Below, piece after piece: positions 53,031 through 63,961 of a DNA stretch of 64,000 nt. The stretch comes from Megascapheus bottae. Lineage: Eukaryota; Chordata; Mammalia; Rodentia; Geomyidae. How positions within the stretch are numbered: position 1 is the first letter of the stretch; every line of letters starts with the position of its first letter. The stretch covers positions 15,633,927 to 15,697,926 of the forward strand of contig JANJXV010000024.1 of NCBI GenBank assembly GCA_024803745.1. Direction: 5' to 3'. The notes below the pieces were generated by a model, which did no database searches, had not been told where the DNA came from, and worked only from the letters and a program-made list of their open reading frames with translations. The position numbers were made by a program, and so were the translations under genes.

Positions 53031-53400
53031 TTTCCCTTTGACCATGACCTGCGAGAAAGTGATTCAACAAATCATAGTTTTATACTTTTACTGTATTGAT
53101 AACATCATTTTCCTCTAGGCCTGCTTTTACTTATGGAAGAACCACTCCTTGTGTTTCCCAAACTTATTGTAGTGTGAAATCGTCTCCTTCATTGAGTTGA
53201 AACTAGTCTTACCCTGTGGCCTTCTTTGTACACTCCTTCATTCATGTCCTTTACCACAGGCTTTTAGCAGCCTCTTTTCTAGAGTGAGTGTTCTATTGTC
53301 TATAGGTTTCTTTAAAGTAATTTAATCTGCACCTTAGGGGTGCTTAGTTAACATTTTTGAAGTACCTTAATCAGGAATCTACACTCCAGGGGTAGTTAAC
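53031..53400. other. intronic stretch, nothing recognised
   Basis: Unique-looking sequence before the frame at 53413. It contains two copies of a short phrase around GTTAACATTT (53349 and 53395). Confidence 0.4.
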
Positions 53401-53412
53401 ATTTGAAAGACC

Positions 53413-53700
53413 CTAATCAAGATTCTTTACTCCAGAGGCTATCTCTGCCACAGATACTGCTTTCAGTCTGTACCAGTGGGGTGTGTCAATTAGAATAAAA
53501 GATGTAAGAAGTAAATTTTCTCGGGTGAAAGGAATGGTATTTAAGACATACTCTTGACCAAGAATTTCTACAGAGACAAGAATGGGGGTAAGAATTTCCA
53601 GAGGGGTCAGTAGCCTTCTAGTCCAAGGCCGAGGCTTGATTTGGTTCTGGTATTCAAGCACTTGATGAATGACTTGGCTTCCCTGGCCCATGGTGCACAT
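53413..53700 (-). other. unrecognised 95-codon open frame
   Basis: A minus-strand frame from ATG at 53700 to a stop at 53413, beginning MCTMGQGSQVIHQ and containing ILVSVEILGQEYVLNTIPFT. Composition is protein-like and not low complexity, unlike most chance frames here. I do not recognise a family. It may be a remnant of an old mobile element or a processed pseudogene, or simply chance. Confidence 0.2.
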
Positions 53701-54100
53701 TTAATCTCTGGTAATCCACACTGGCCAAATGTACCATGGGTTGTCTGCTTCTCCACCTATACTCTAGCTCTGTTCATCATTTATTCGCAGAGATGTTACT
53801 CTTTAATTCCCTAAGTTATATTTTAGGTGTAATCGGATTTTAAGCAAGATTGGCTCCCTTAAATATTGTGTCATTTTGATCAGAAGCACACGGATTAGTT
53901 TTAAATGGTAACGTTCTTATATTTTCTACCTGTGAATATTATCAGTGTTTTGAAAATGGGTTCCTGTCTGTGAAGACAGCATTGTAAATAATATTTGTTT
54001 GATACCTCTATGATCTAATTAGGCTTGGTGTTATGTATTAAAGGTTCCCTTTTAGATTGAATTCTGTTACATACAGGCAGTTCTTATATAAGAATATTAT
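53701..54100. other. intronic stretch, nothing recognised
   Basis: Non-coding. Confidence 0.45.
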
Positions 54101-54104
54101 TAAT

Positions 54105-54305
54105 TAATTACATTTGGTGCTAGTAATGGAGGCTGATTTCAGGACCTTGTGCTTTCCTTCACTTTTTCCATTCAACGTTGCCACTCTACCATGTGAGCTT
54201 CACCTTCACTTCTGGCTTTGTCTGATTAATTGGAGACAAGAGTTTTTTACATTAGTCTGGGCTGGCTTCAAACTTTATCTTCTAAAATAGTTAGCATCAC
54301 TCACC
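54105..54305 (-). mobile_element. old type B-like SINE
   Basis: GCTAGTAATGGAGGCTGATT, GCCACTCTACCATGTGAGC, TTAATTGGAGACAAGAG, CTGGGCTGGCTTCAAAC. Diverged, B1 head lost. Confidence 0.6.
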
Positions 54306-55040
54306 TAGGGATAATATTGTTAAATACAAGATATTCCAAAGTACAATATCAAATTTAAGTTAAAAGAATGATGTCATATAATCTTTGCATAATTATAGAT
54401 CATATTTTAAAACTGGCATCAGCTGAGTGTCATAAAATACTACTATTGTTCTTATGCTTTCACCAACATATATAAATAATAAATAAAGCTAATTTGGTGA
54501 TATGTTAAAATGTATTACTAGACCTTGTCTTTTACACTTTGATGTATATATAAGTAATGGTACTTTCAGGTTTCTATACATACTGATGAAAAGAAAGCAA
54601 CCATGGACTAGTGTTCTGCTTAGCTTTTTGTACTCAGTGGAAAAGTATTTTTTTTAATGCAAATTATTTACCAGCATGAATGGTTTATTCACTTAGTTTA
54701 CTTGTTATTTTTATTTTTTTATTTGCTGTAGGAACTTACTATGTACTCTTAAAGTTATAGTTCTCCTGTCACAACTTCCTTTCAGAGGTACACCACCATG
54801 CTCAATGTTACCTGTTATTTTTGGAATATGCTATCTATAATATAAATATCCATACATCCGTCCACACTGACAGACAGATGTAAACTATTTAAGCAGAAAG
54901 GTGTAAATTTTAACCATACTTTATAGAAACAGGAAAATCTAGAGCATGAAAAGGCTTTAGATATTCTATTTTTATAATAAAAAACACTTGAGATCAGTAA
55001 GATTGTAGTAAAAATGTAATGGATTTCTGGAGCTCAAAGT
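54306..55040. other. AT-rich intronic stretch
   Basis: No repeat recognised with confidence. GGTACACCACCATGCTCAAT near 54786 may be an old B1 piece. Confidence 0.4.
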
Positions 55041-55044
55041 CAGT

Positions 55045-55250
55045 ACTGTGTGCTCTTGATAGGATGGCTTGCTTAGGGATGGCATTCTACTGACTTGAGC
55101 CATACCTTCAGCCTAGCTTTTTTGCTGATTAATTTGGAGACAGAGTCTTGAGTCCTTTTCTGCTTGAGATTACCTTGAATTGTGATTTTCTGAATCTCAG
55201 CCTCCTGAGCAGCTAGGATTACAGGTAACAGCCACTGGTACCTACTTGTT
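55045..55250 (-). mobile_element. old type B-like SINE
   Basis: TACTGACTTGAGCCATACC, TTAATTTGGAGACAGAGTC, TCTCAGCCTCCTGAGCAGC, AGGATTACAGGTAACAGCC. Confidence 0.75.
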
Positions 55251-56495
55251 AAGGTCTTAATATTTAGCAGTTTCCTATCAGAGAATCTTCCAAGCTGTAC
55301 TCGAGCAATTTTTACTTTATTTGATCTTCAGTGCAAAAAACCCCCAAAAGCCTAAAAACAAACAAAATGAAAACCTACGTATGATAATTGGGAAAGGAGT
55401 AAAATGTTTCTAACTTTAAAGTGTTTTAAAACCTGACTATTGAGTATATATGTTTTACAGTATTGAAACTAGGGAATGACCTGGGATTCAGTAGTTTGGG
55501 AAGATGTTTAAAACGTTGTGTGAAGCCTTACTAAACTGTAGTTAAATTATTTTTGCACAGAACCTTTTCTGTAAAGTTCCAGGAGTATTATCTGACCTTA
55601 CAGGGTTTTTGTAAATATTAAACTACTCGTGGTTGATTATATTATCCTTTTAAATTGCCTTTTAATTTTTTAGCTGATGTTAGTGAAATAGATGATATAA
55701 GTTAATTAATATTGGATCTCTTCAATGTTTATGCTCTAGGAGATATCAGGAGACAACCCAAAGCTAAGATTCTAAACAAATGTGCTATTTGGAGCTGTGA
55801 CATATTATTATTTGCATCTTGCTTATTTGATGGTTTTTAATAGCTATCGTATTAGTGTGCATGTAAGTAGCTATATGCCATGCACCCTTAGTCCTTATTG
55901 ATCCAAACTGCACTTACCTTCCCACCAATCATCCCTGTTTCAGGTAGTTGTGATGTTTTGGTGGTACTTTGTATGTGTCCTGTGTGTGACCTGTCTGTGT
56001 GTGTGGGTGTGTCTCAATAAAATGTTTATTGTTTTTCTTTCTGCTTCAAGATCTGCTTATAGTTTGGCTTCATTTTCCCCAGTAAAATGTTGAATGAAGA
56101 TGGTGTCTCAGTGCTAAGTACATTTCCCTACTTGCTGTTGGGTTGGCTTTATAGGATAGAGAATTACTGTAGCCTGAGGTGTCTAGCTTCTTCATTTCTA
56201 AAACAAAAGCAGGGATGGAACTGTCTTTTGGTGGAATCTCACATTTGGAAATATTGATGATTTCTTTTTTTAACTTCGGAATTGTTCCCTGCTGAGGTTT
56301 TAAGGCTTCTGGATTTTGCTACCAGTTTCACTGGTATTAAAAAAAAATATACTCATTGAGAACCATATTACCAAGGGCCATTTGCATTATAAGGAAAACC
56401 AAAAAACCACATGATATAATCATTCTTTATATGCTTTTCTTTGTGACTTTTGGTGGCTCAGGACGTAGATGACATGCAAAAAGTAAATATATAGG
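55251..56495. other. intronic stretch, some possible LINE remains
   Basis: Around 56060-56160 phrases like AAAATGTTGAATGAAGATGG suggest antisense L1 RT code. A TG-rich run at 55971-56015. Otherwise unrecognised. Confidence 0.4.
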
Positions 56496-56682
56496 CCAGA
56501 AGTTTAGCCTAGTGGGAGAGTGCTTGCCTAGAAGACCCCAGTTTGATTCCTCGGTACCACATACATAGAGAAATGCCAGAAATGGTGCTGAAGCTCAAGT
56601 GGTAGAACTCTAGCCTTGAGAAAACCAAGACATTGCTCCTTCCCTGAGCTCAAGCTCAGGACCATCGGGAGCAGGGTGGGAA
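56496..56682 (+). mobile_element. type A (ID-ID dimer) SINE
   Basis: GCCAGAAGTTTAGCCTAGTG, GTTTGATTCCTCGG (B box), GGTGCTGAAGCTCAAGTGG, GAGCTCAAGCTCAGGACC. A small deletion removes GCATGC from the left unit. No A tail. Confidence 0.9.
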
Positions 56683-56779
56683 GTAAATGTATATAAATGA
56701 TTGTCTCATCAATTTAATCGGAATGCCTTTGGTTTATATTTAAGTACATGGTTTCATTTTGGCAACTTACACAGAATAT

Positions 56780-57430
56780 TACATGTGCTATTTGAACTAT
56801 TCTAAGTTAAAAGTTGAGTATTAAATATATGCATAATGTATAGAGCTGGCTCCACCATCCATCTGCATCTATCTTCATCCTGTAAAACAAATTCTATACC
56901 CATTCAATAGTAATTCTTCATTTTCCTTTCTCCCTAACGTCTTAGCTGTACATTCTTTCTGTATTATAGAATTTGTCCACTTTTAAATGCTTTATTACAA
57001 GGGGAAATCAAACAGTAATTTTATTTTGTTATTGATTTTTTTACTTCATTTGATACAATACATTCAACTTTCATCTGTTTATTCAGAATTTCATATCCTT
57101 TTTAAAGCCGAGTATTATGCCATTTTCTATATGTATAAAATTTTCTTATTCACTCATATGATGCATTTATTTTGTTGCTTCTAAATTGTGGTAGTCATGA
57201 ATGATGTTGCTATGAGCATGGGCGTGTATATGTGTATTTAAGAATCAGTGTTCAAAAATGTATTGACTTGTGGCTTTCTTGTACTGACTTTGGTTTTTGT
57301 TGCCAAGGTAATGCTGATCTCAGAATGAGTCAGGAAGTTTTCTTTCCCTTCAGTGTTTTGGAACAGTTTGAGAATGATTAGTTTAATTTCTTTACAAGTG
57401 TCTGTGACATTGACAGTTTTAGGATTTTTT
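56780..57430 (-). mobile_element. old L1 ORF2 remains
   Basis: AAAGCCGAGTATTATGCCAT, CACTCATATGATGCATTTAT, GTCATGAATGATGTTGCTAT, then from 57250 AAGTTTTCTTTCCCTTCAG and TTTGGAACAGTTTGAGAAT. The last part is from another region of ORF2, so there is an internal deletion or a second fragment. Confidence 0.65.
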
Positions 57431-57461
57431 TTTGTGATAGAACTTTTTTTATTTTTTAAAT

Positions 57462-57690
57462 TTTTGTGGGTCATGGGGCTTGAACTTGGCATGGGCATTG
57501 TCCCTGAGCACTTCAGCTCAAGGCTATCACCCTACCTCTGAGCCAAGCCCTACTTCCCATTTTCTAGAGTTTAATTGGAGATAAGAGTCTCAGGTCCTTT
57601 TGTGCCTGGACTGCCTTTGAACCTTGATCCTCAGATCTCAGCCTCCTGAGTAGATCGGATTACAGACATGAGCCACTGCTCCAGGCTAGA
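57462..57690 (-). mobile_element. type B SINE, GAGCCAAG subfamily
   Basis: GTCATGGGGCTTGAACTTGG, CTCTGAGCCAAGCCCTACTT, TTCTAGAGTTTAATTGGAG, TTTGAACCTTGATCCTCAG, GATTACAGACATGAGCCAC. Confidence 0.93.
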
Positions 57691-57699
57691 ACTTTTTTT

Positions 57700-58665
57700 T
57701 ATTGAAAGATTTTATTAACACTGATTTTTACATCATATTTTAAATATGTAACAAACAAGTATTCAAGAAGGGAATCTATATGCAATCACTGGCGCATAAA
57801 TATTAGAACATAATTAAAATTGAGATTTTGTATGTCATAGATACATATCAATATATATAATATAACATGTCTATAGAGTATATATCCCATGATAGATTTT
57901 TATTTCTATGTAGTTATGCTTATATCTCCAAGACAGTGTCAATAACCTTGGGTGCCCAGATATAGAGTCATCGCTCTTGTACTGTTTGGATCTAATATCC
58001 ACATATCAAGGAGACCATGCACCTTTTGTTTTTTGGTCTTGACTCTTCTCATTCAACATGGTTTGTTCTAGTTTCATCTACTTCCCAGCGAATGCCATTA
58101 TTTTATCTTGTCTGGTGGCTATGTAGAATTCCAGTGTATATATGTACTACATTTTTTTGTATCCATTCATCTGTAGTAGGGCATCTGGGTTGTTTCCCAG
58201 ATTGCTTGGCTATTGTGAATAGTGCAGAGATGAACATAGCTGAGCAGGTGTCCTTATATCCTGGGTTATGATGCCCAGGAGTGGTATGGCAGGATCAGAG
58301 GGGAGGTGTATTTTTTGGTGTGTGTGTGTGTGTGTTTTGTGGATCATGGGGCCTGGGCACTGTTCCTGAGCTCTTCAGCTCAAGGCTACCACCCTACCTC
58401 TGAGCCAAGCCCCACTTCCCATTTTCTGGAGGTTAATTGGAAATAAGATTCTCAGGTTCTTTTTGGCCCTGGTGAACCTTGATCTCAGCCTCCTGAGTAG
58501 CTAGGATTACAGGTGTGAGCCACTGTGCCCAACTATTTTTAATTTTTTGAGAAATGTCCAAACTGCCTTCCAGAGTGGCTGTACTAGTTTACATTCCTAC
58601 CAGCAGTGCAGTAGCGTTCTTCTTTCTCCACATCTCCCCCAGCATTTGTCCTTGTCTGAATTCAG
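57700..58665 (-). mobile_element. old L1 3' end and ORF2, split by a SINE
   Basis: TTTTTATTGAAAGATTTTAT, GTAGAATTCCAGTGTATATA, CATCTGGGTTGTTTCCCAGA, GGCTATTGTGAATAGTGCAG, then after the SINE CCAAACTGCCTTCCAGAGTG and TTCCTACCAGCAGTGCAGTA. Antisense L1 of a different, older subfamily than the one at 51627. Confidence 0.75.
58327..58535 (-). mobile_element. type B SINE, GAGCCAAG subfamily, TG tail
   Basis: (TG)9 at 58318-58336 takes the place of the tail. Then GATCATGGGGCCTGGGCAC (with CTTGAACT deleted), CTGAGCCAAGCCCCACTTCC, TTCTGGAGGTTAATTGG, GTAGCTAGGATTACAGGTG. It is inserted in L1. Confidence 0.92.
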
Positions 58666-58965
58666 AATACTGTTTAGAATTTGTGTTTCTTTATGATTTA
58701 TTGTTGGTAGAATTTGTTTCTAAGGATTTGTCTATTTCACCAAAGTTGTGTACTTTATTTATTTATTTATTTATTATATTGGTATGCTTTCCTTCTGTTC
58801 TTAACTTACTAATTTTGTTATCATGCAATGGCATTCAATATTGTCAGGTACTTTTTATATATTAATACTGATGATCATGTGTAACTCCTACTCCATATTC
58901 TCTTAATTTGGTATATTATATTGATTGTAGTCCAGGAATAAATCCTATTTGGTGACGAGTACATA
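58666..58965 (-). mobile_element. old L1 ORF2 remains
   Basis: TTGTCTATTTCACCAAAGTT, (TTTA)5 at 58754-58776, TAGTCCAGGAATAAATCC, all antisense-L1-like. Confidence 0.5.
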
Positions 58966-58970
58966 GTTTC

Positions 58971-59028
58971 CCTCTCCCTCCCTCTCTTCCTCCCTCCCTC
59001 CTTCCCTTTTTTCCTTCCTTCCTCCCTG
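58971..59028 (+). repeat. CCTCCCTT-rich pyrimidine repeat
   Basis: About 58 bp of CCCT/CCTT units with few breaks. Confidence 0.85.
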
Positions 59029-60035
59029 TTTTTGCTTTATATATGTTGCTGCTCCTCTTTTATTAGGTGGTTATTTTTTTTTACAATTGTTACATTTCTT
59101 CCTATATTAATTTTTTTACTTATCTTGTAATCCTTTTAAATTTGAAAAGTCTATTTTATTTTTTATTAGCATAATTAATCCTGTTTTCTTTTTGTTACTA
59201 TTTCCACGGAATATCTTTTTGCTGTTCTTTTACTTCTAGTCATTTGTACCTTCGTAGATAGCATAAAACTGGCTAATGATGTTTTAATTCATACTGCCAT
59301 ACTCTGTGCTTTAGAAATATAAATGGAAAATTAATCCATTTATATTTAAAGTTATTGCTGATAAGGAAAGACTTCTGTCTTTTGGATGTTTATTTTCTAT
59401 TTGCATTTTAAAGTTTTTTTGTTTTTCATATCCTGGATTCATTCTCTTTTGTGTTTAGTTGTTTCTTTCTTTATAATATTCTGGTTGTAATCTAGTCTTA
59501 TGTTTCAATCATTAGAACTTCCTTGAGCATTATTGTAGGGAAGACATGCTGTCTTAGCTTTTATTCCTCAGGGAATGTCTTAAATTTTGCTTTGCATTTG
59601 AATGACAATTTTGCAAGTCAGGATTTGAGGTTGACTTTTTTCTTTCAGCACATTGCATGAGCTCAGTGGCTTCTGGCTTCTGGCTTCAAACATTTGAGAA
59701 ATCCGTGCATAATATTCAGAATCCCTATATGTGATAAATTACTTTTTTTTTTTTTGCTTTTTTAGGGCTTTTCTCATCTTTCAATAGTTTGATTACAATG
59801 TGTGTTTGATTTCTTGGAGTTTTTGAGTTTCTGTAATGTTTATATTCTTGACTTTCATAATATTTGGGAAATTTTCAGTCATTAGTTATTTAAATGTGCG
59901 CCTTGTTCTTTTCTTTTCTCCTGGACCTTCTTCATATGTTGTTTATAAACTCTTTCTGTTTTCCCAGTCTGCCTGTCTTTAATTAATTAATCAATTATTT
60001 TTAAAGTAATTTTTAATTATTTAATCAATTAATTT
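59029..60035. other. intronic stretch, probable decayed LINE
   Basis: T-rich. Phrases such as GATTACAATGTGTGTTTGAT, GTGCGCCTTGTTCTTTTC and CCTGGACCTTCTTCATATG resemble antisense old LINE sequence seen in other mammals. No gene. Confidence 0.4.
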
Positions 60036-60039
60036 TTAG

Positions 60040-60150
60040 TATCTTTTCTGGGTCTTGAACTAAGGCCTGGGCACTGTCCCTGAGCTTTTTTTGCTCAAGG
60101 CTAGCATTGTACCACTTGAGTCACAGCTTTACTTCTTTTTAAATAGTTGA
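60040..60150 (-). mobile_element. type B SINE, right half only
   Basis: TTCTGGGTCTTGAACTAAGG, CCTGGGCACTGTCCCTGAGC, TTGCTCAAGGCTAGCATTG, TTGAGTCACAGC. Truncated before the B1 half. Confidence 0.82.
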
Positions 60151-60480
60151 AAATACTCATCATCAATTAATTTTGTACAGTTTGTATTTAGTTTTTATTT
60201 GAATGAGTTATGATTTCCTTTTTCTTTATAGGCTTTCTGCTTTTTTTTTGGTCGTTGTTGAAAATGGGGCATTCGAATCTAAGAATTTGATGATACTGGA
60301 TATGAGATTCTCTTCCTTTACTAGGGTTGGCAGCTTTTCTGTTTCAGTTGTTGTTGGTGTTGCTGGTTCTCTGTCTAGGTATAATTTAGTGTCCTTTAAG
60401 TGTTTGCTATGCCTGTACCTTTCCTTGACTATGCATATAATCGTATCTTGATTTTTCCTGTACCTGCAGACTTTTTTGTT
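60151..60480. other. intronic stretch, nothing recognised
   Basis: Contains an 82-codon + frame at 60203-60451 with no family resemblance. Confidence 0.4.
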
Positions 60481-60485
60481 TGTTT

Positions 60486-60680
60486 GTTTTTGGCCAGTCC
60501 TGGGCTTCGGCTCAGGGCCTGAGCACTGTCTTTGGGTTTTCTCAAGGCAAGAGCTCTACCATTTGAGCCTCAGCACCACTTCCAGCTTTTTTCTATGTAT
60601 GTGGTACTGAGGATTCTAACCGGGATCTTTGTGCATGCTAGGCAAGTACTCTACCACTAGGCCAAATTCCTGGCCCTAGA
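60486..60680 (-). mobile_element. type A (ID-ID dimer) SINE
   Basis: TTTGTTTTTGGCCAGTCC, TCTCAAGGCAAGAGCTCTACC, TTTTTCTATGTATGTGGTAC, CTAGGCCAAATTCCTGGCCC. Complete. It carries both an acceptor-like (TTTTTGGCCAG) and a donor-like (CTATGTATGT) sequence in the EXOC4 sense. Confidence 0.93.
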
Positions 60681-60714
60681 CTTTATTTTTTAATGCTTTT
60701 ATTATTGCTTTATT

Positions 60715-60826
60715 TTTAATGCTTGAGACAGCTTTTCATTGTATAGATTAGTCTCATACATGCTATCCTCTTGCCTTAGCCTCTATACTGGTAGAATTAT
60801 AATAGTATGCCACCATACCTGGCTTC
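60715..60826 (-). mobile_element. old B1-like monomer
   Basis: GAGACAGCTTTTCATTGTAT, CTCTTGCCTTAGCCTC, AGTATGCCACCATACCTGGC. Confidence 0.7.
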
Positions 60827-61675
60827 AATATGTAAACTAAGAAATGCATTCTTAGGTGATTTTGTCCTTGTGTAAAAATCAGTATACTTACATACATACT
60901 GCTACTGCTACCACCTTATTAGGTAATACACATGTATGGATGCACTGTCATCTAAGTGATCTGCTGTTGACTAAGACATTTGTAGCACATGGCAGTATTA
61001 CACTAGAGATTTTGCCAGCTGGGTTAGTGCTTAAACCAGGAGAGGCATTTTTGTTATTTCTTACTTTGTCTTCTTTTCACAATCCTCCCTAAGTACATTT
61101 TATGATTTGGTAGTTCTCTCTAAAGAGGCTGAAGAGATGACCTACATGTTATTAGAAGTAGAGATTTTAAAGACTTACTTTAAAGTCTTACTCCATATAT
61201 TGGGATATTCTTAATCTTCTCTAAGTGGATTTTATAGCACTTCCCTCATGCTGAACACTAGAGAGTGGCTTACCTTCCATTCAAATTTACATCTACTAAA
61301 GAATGCATTCCTTCTTTTAGGCCATTGCATATTGTAAAAACTTTCTATTTGTTTTGAGGGATGAGGGACAGGAAGATAGGGAAAACTTAATGGTTAGGCT
61401 ATAGCTTCAGGCTTGTACTCCATTTTGCTTTTGTCTTCACCTAGACTTTTGTAAAATAAGAAAATCATTTTTAGGCTAAGGATTTGTAATATATGATTCT
61501 TTTGACAACTATGGAACTCCTACCTACAAGGATCAAGAGACACTGTTTTAAGGAATGTTTTTCCTATAACCAGATGCGATTTAAAGATGTATAGAGGCTT
61601 TTGACATGTAACATTACTTCTCTGAAAATTTCCATGCGTTATTAGCAAGCTCTTTGCTTAATAATTCCCTCCTTT
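60827..61675. other. intronic stretch, nothing recognised
   Basis: About 850 bp without a named repeat or gene. Confidence 0.45.
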
Positions 61676-61728
61676 TCATGCTACCACAGGCTTCCAGTTT
61701 CTGGGATTAGAGGCATGTACCATCATAC
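61676..61728 (-). mobile_element. old B1 head fragment
   Basis: GCTACCACAGGCTTCCAG, TCTGGGATTAGAGGCATGTA, CCATCATAC. Confidence 0.5.
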
Positions 61729-62229
61729 AATGCAGAGAAAAATAGGAGTGGTTGTTTGGCATTTATGAAATATCTTATCACTCATTTTTCTCCACATATA
61801 ATCATATTTGTGCATTTTTTGTCAGTGTTTGTCTTCATTTTGAAACACTGATTATAACTTAAACATATTTTCCCACATGTACTAGTTAGTGATATCTGTT
61901 ACTCCAGCTGCTTGAACTAGGAACCGGAAGTAAGTTCTGGCTCTTTCGGAGTTCTCCTTCAGCACTATGGATATAATCAATGGTGTTTAATGATACCAGT
62001 GGATTTATAGTAAAGTCATTTGTCATAAGCTAAGATCCTGTCTCTTTTTCCTAATGGGTATGACTTGATGTATATGTATCTTTTGTGATTCTTGTACTAC
62101 TAAATAAATTAACTTAGCCAATTATTTTTTTTATTCTTTAATGGGAGTAATCAAAGCATTATTTCTGTTTATTAGTTGGCTTGATTCTGAATTTTATGGT
62201 ACAAAAACAATGTCTTCTTAATTTTGCAG
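61729..62229. other. EXOC4: unique intron end before third exon
   Basis: No repeat recognised. The acceptor region has a weak pyrimidine tract (TGTCTTCTTAATTTTGCAG, 62211-62229); CTTAAT there or TTCTGAATT at about 62185 could serve as branch point. Confidence 0.5.
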
Positions 62230-62473
62230 TGAGAGAGATCAGCCTGCAGGATATCAAGGAGGATGTAGAATTGGATCCAGAGGAGAACAGTACCCTTTTT
62301 ATGGGAATCCTTATCAAGGGGCTGGCCAAACTAAAGAAGATCCCAGAGACAGTTAAGGCAATCAAAGAGCGTTTGGAGCAGGAACTTAAGCAAATCGTGA
62401 AGCGGTCTACTACTCAAGTGGCAGATAGTGCCTATCAGAGGGGCGAAAACCTCACTGTGGAGAACCAACCAAG
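62230..62473 (+). CDS. EXOC4: EXOC4 (Sec8) internal coding exon, third in window
   Basis: The first two bases (TG) complete a valine with the last G of the previous exon. 80 codons follow ([20 protein letters not shown], then [20 protein letters not shown] and on to VENQP), and a final AG begins an arginine codon. This is the well-conserved part of Sec8 around residues 256-337, where the long helical rod of the exocyst subunit continues; the [18 protein letters not shown] stretch is strongly helical and charged. Acceptor ATTTTGCAG ends at 62229, with a rather weak pyrimidine tract. Donor is AAG|GTAAAT at 62474. The frame is open throughout and substitutions against the human protein, as I recall it, are conservative, which fits a gene under purifying selection and not a retrocopy. 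The ATG upstream at 62181 is intronic. Confidence 0.96.
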
Positions 62474-63108
62474 GTAAATGGGGTATAGTTTGGGTTTTAG
62501 GGAGCAGATTTGAGTTGATGATCTGTGGAAAATAGTATCTGTCTTACAGGTTGTTAGTGATAATGTGGTTTGATAGAGTAACACCAGCATTACATGCATC
62601 TATATATGAATACACATATCTGTTTATTATTGGTGCCTTTTTTGACTTCCATTTGGGGGGATCATTTATGCCATGATTCAGAGAAGCCAAAAAATGGTTG
62701 TAAGTTGCCCTTTGCTTTTGTTCTTTTGTTGCCGAGTGCCTAGATATCCAAAAAGACTTTTTGACTCCTTACTAGTGAATACTCCAGAATTCTGCTGTAC
62801 TATTTACCCTGTTTCTGCAAATCCCTGGATGAATAGACTGAACTATCACAAGGAACTAGCATTACTATAGTATATATTGAAAATATAATGCAAGGGCACA
62901 GATCAATAAATTTTCTGCAGATTTCATTGCAAAACTCATGTCTTTCGTAGGATTTTGATCTCTTCTCTCTATTGCCTCAGCCTCCTCCAAGATTCAAGAG
63001 TGAAAAATCTCAGCACTTGAAGTAGAGATTTTAGCTCTTTTCCTTAGCAAATACTAAATGTTTCTTTGTGAGGAATGAATCAGCAGCTTATTTGTTGGTT
63101 GTTCTGGC

Positions 63109-63110
<2 letters not shown>
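62474..63110. other. EXOC4: unique intron sequence after third exon
   Basis: Donor GTAAAT at 62474. No repeat or gene recognised in the rest. Confidence 0.5.
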
Positions 63111-63183
<73 letters not shown>

Positions 63184-63210
63184 TGTGTGTATGTGTTGTG
63201 TGTATGTGTT
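63111..63210 (+). repeat. (TG)n microsatellite with TGTGTTGTGTGTA units
   Basis: About 33 TG units (63111-63177), followed by two copies of TGTGTTGTGTGTA-like text. The longest dinucleotide repeat in the window, about 640 bp behind the third exon. Confidence 0.95.
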
Positions 63211-63565
63211 TTTAAGTTTAAGTCAATATTTTAAAAAGCATTTGTAGATAGGATATATTAGACATGAAACAAGCTGTTCTCTATTATAAAATCTCATTTT
63301 TAAAAACTTTTTAATGTAGGAATATTGGTCCCCAACTCTTTATTAGGAGATATGGTAAAATATCATCAAGGAAGCACATAATTGGAGTGACTGCATTGCT
63401 TACTTATAAGATCGAAGACTAAATTTGTGTGCCTGGGTTCCCCACAACAGACCTATCACTTTGAAAAAGTCTCTGGTAGTCTTTGCTGTCAAATGCTTTA
63501 AAATTAATTCCCTTGAGTAATCAGAGACATTCTAAAGGGATTACAATGCTTGGCATCAAGACCAC
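63211..63565. other. intronic stretch, nothing recognised
   Basis: No repeat family recognised. Confidence 0.45.
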
Positions 63566-63567
63566 CT

Positions 63568-63790
63568 CACCATCACCACTATCATCGTTCTTCAGTACTG
63601 CGGATTAAACTCAGGATCCTAATCTTGCTAAGCGATGCATTACCACTTGAGCCAAGACCCTACTTCTTTAGCTTTTAGTTTGGTTTTCAGATAAGATCTC
63701 ACTTTTGCCTGTGCTGGCTTCAAATATTGATTTCTCTTACTTCCCCCGCTAAGTAGCTGGCTTAATAACTAATATACCAACATATCCTGG
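63568..63790 (-). mobile_element. old type B-like SINE
   Basis: CGTTCTTCAGTACTGCGGAT, ACCACTTGAGCCAAGACCC, GCCTGTGCTGGCTTCAAAT, CATATCCTGGTAG. Diverged. Confidence 0.7.
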
Positions 63791-63804
63791 TAGTATTGTT
63801 TTTT

Positions 63805-63961
63805 GTTTTTGCCTGTCAGGCTTTCTCAAGGCTACCACTCTACCACTTGAGCCACAGCCCCACTTCTGGCTTTTTTCTGTGTATGTGACTCCGTGGAATC
63901 AAATGCAGGGCCTCGTACATGCTGGGCAAGCACTTTACCAGTTGACCCCACTCCCAGCCCC
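63805..63961 (-). mobile_element. type A (ID-ID dimer) SINE
   Basis: TGTTTTTGCCTGTCAGGC, TCTCAAGGCTACCACTCTACC, TTTTTTCTGTGTATGTGAC, GCTGGGCAAGCACTTTACC, CACTCCCAGCCCC. Part of the right unit is deleted. A further B1-like start (TTGAGATGGAGTCTCAG) follows to the window edge. Confidence 0.88.

Larger units (their letters stand above)
32137..62229 (+). other. EXOC4: EXOC4 intron, complete (30093 nt)
   Basis: Bounded by GTAAGT and TTTTGCAG. It is a phase 1 intron. It holds most of the L1 sequence in the window and many microsatellites. No additional EXOC4-like exon was seen inside it; the flanking phases join directly. Confidence 0.93.
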
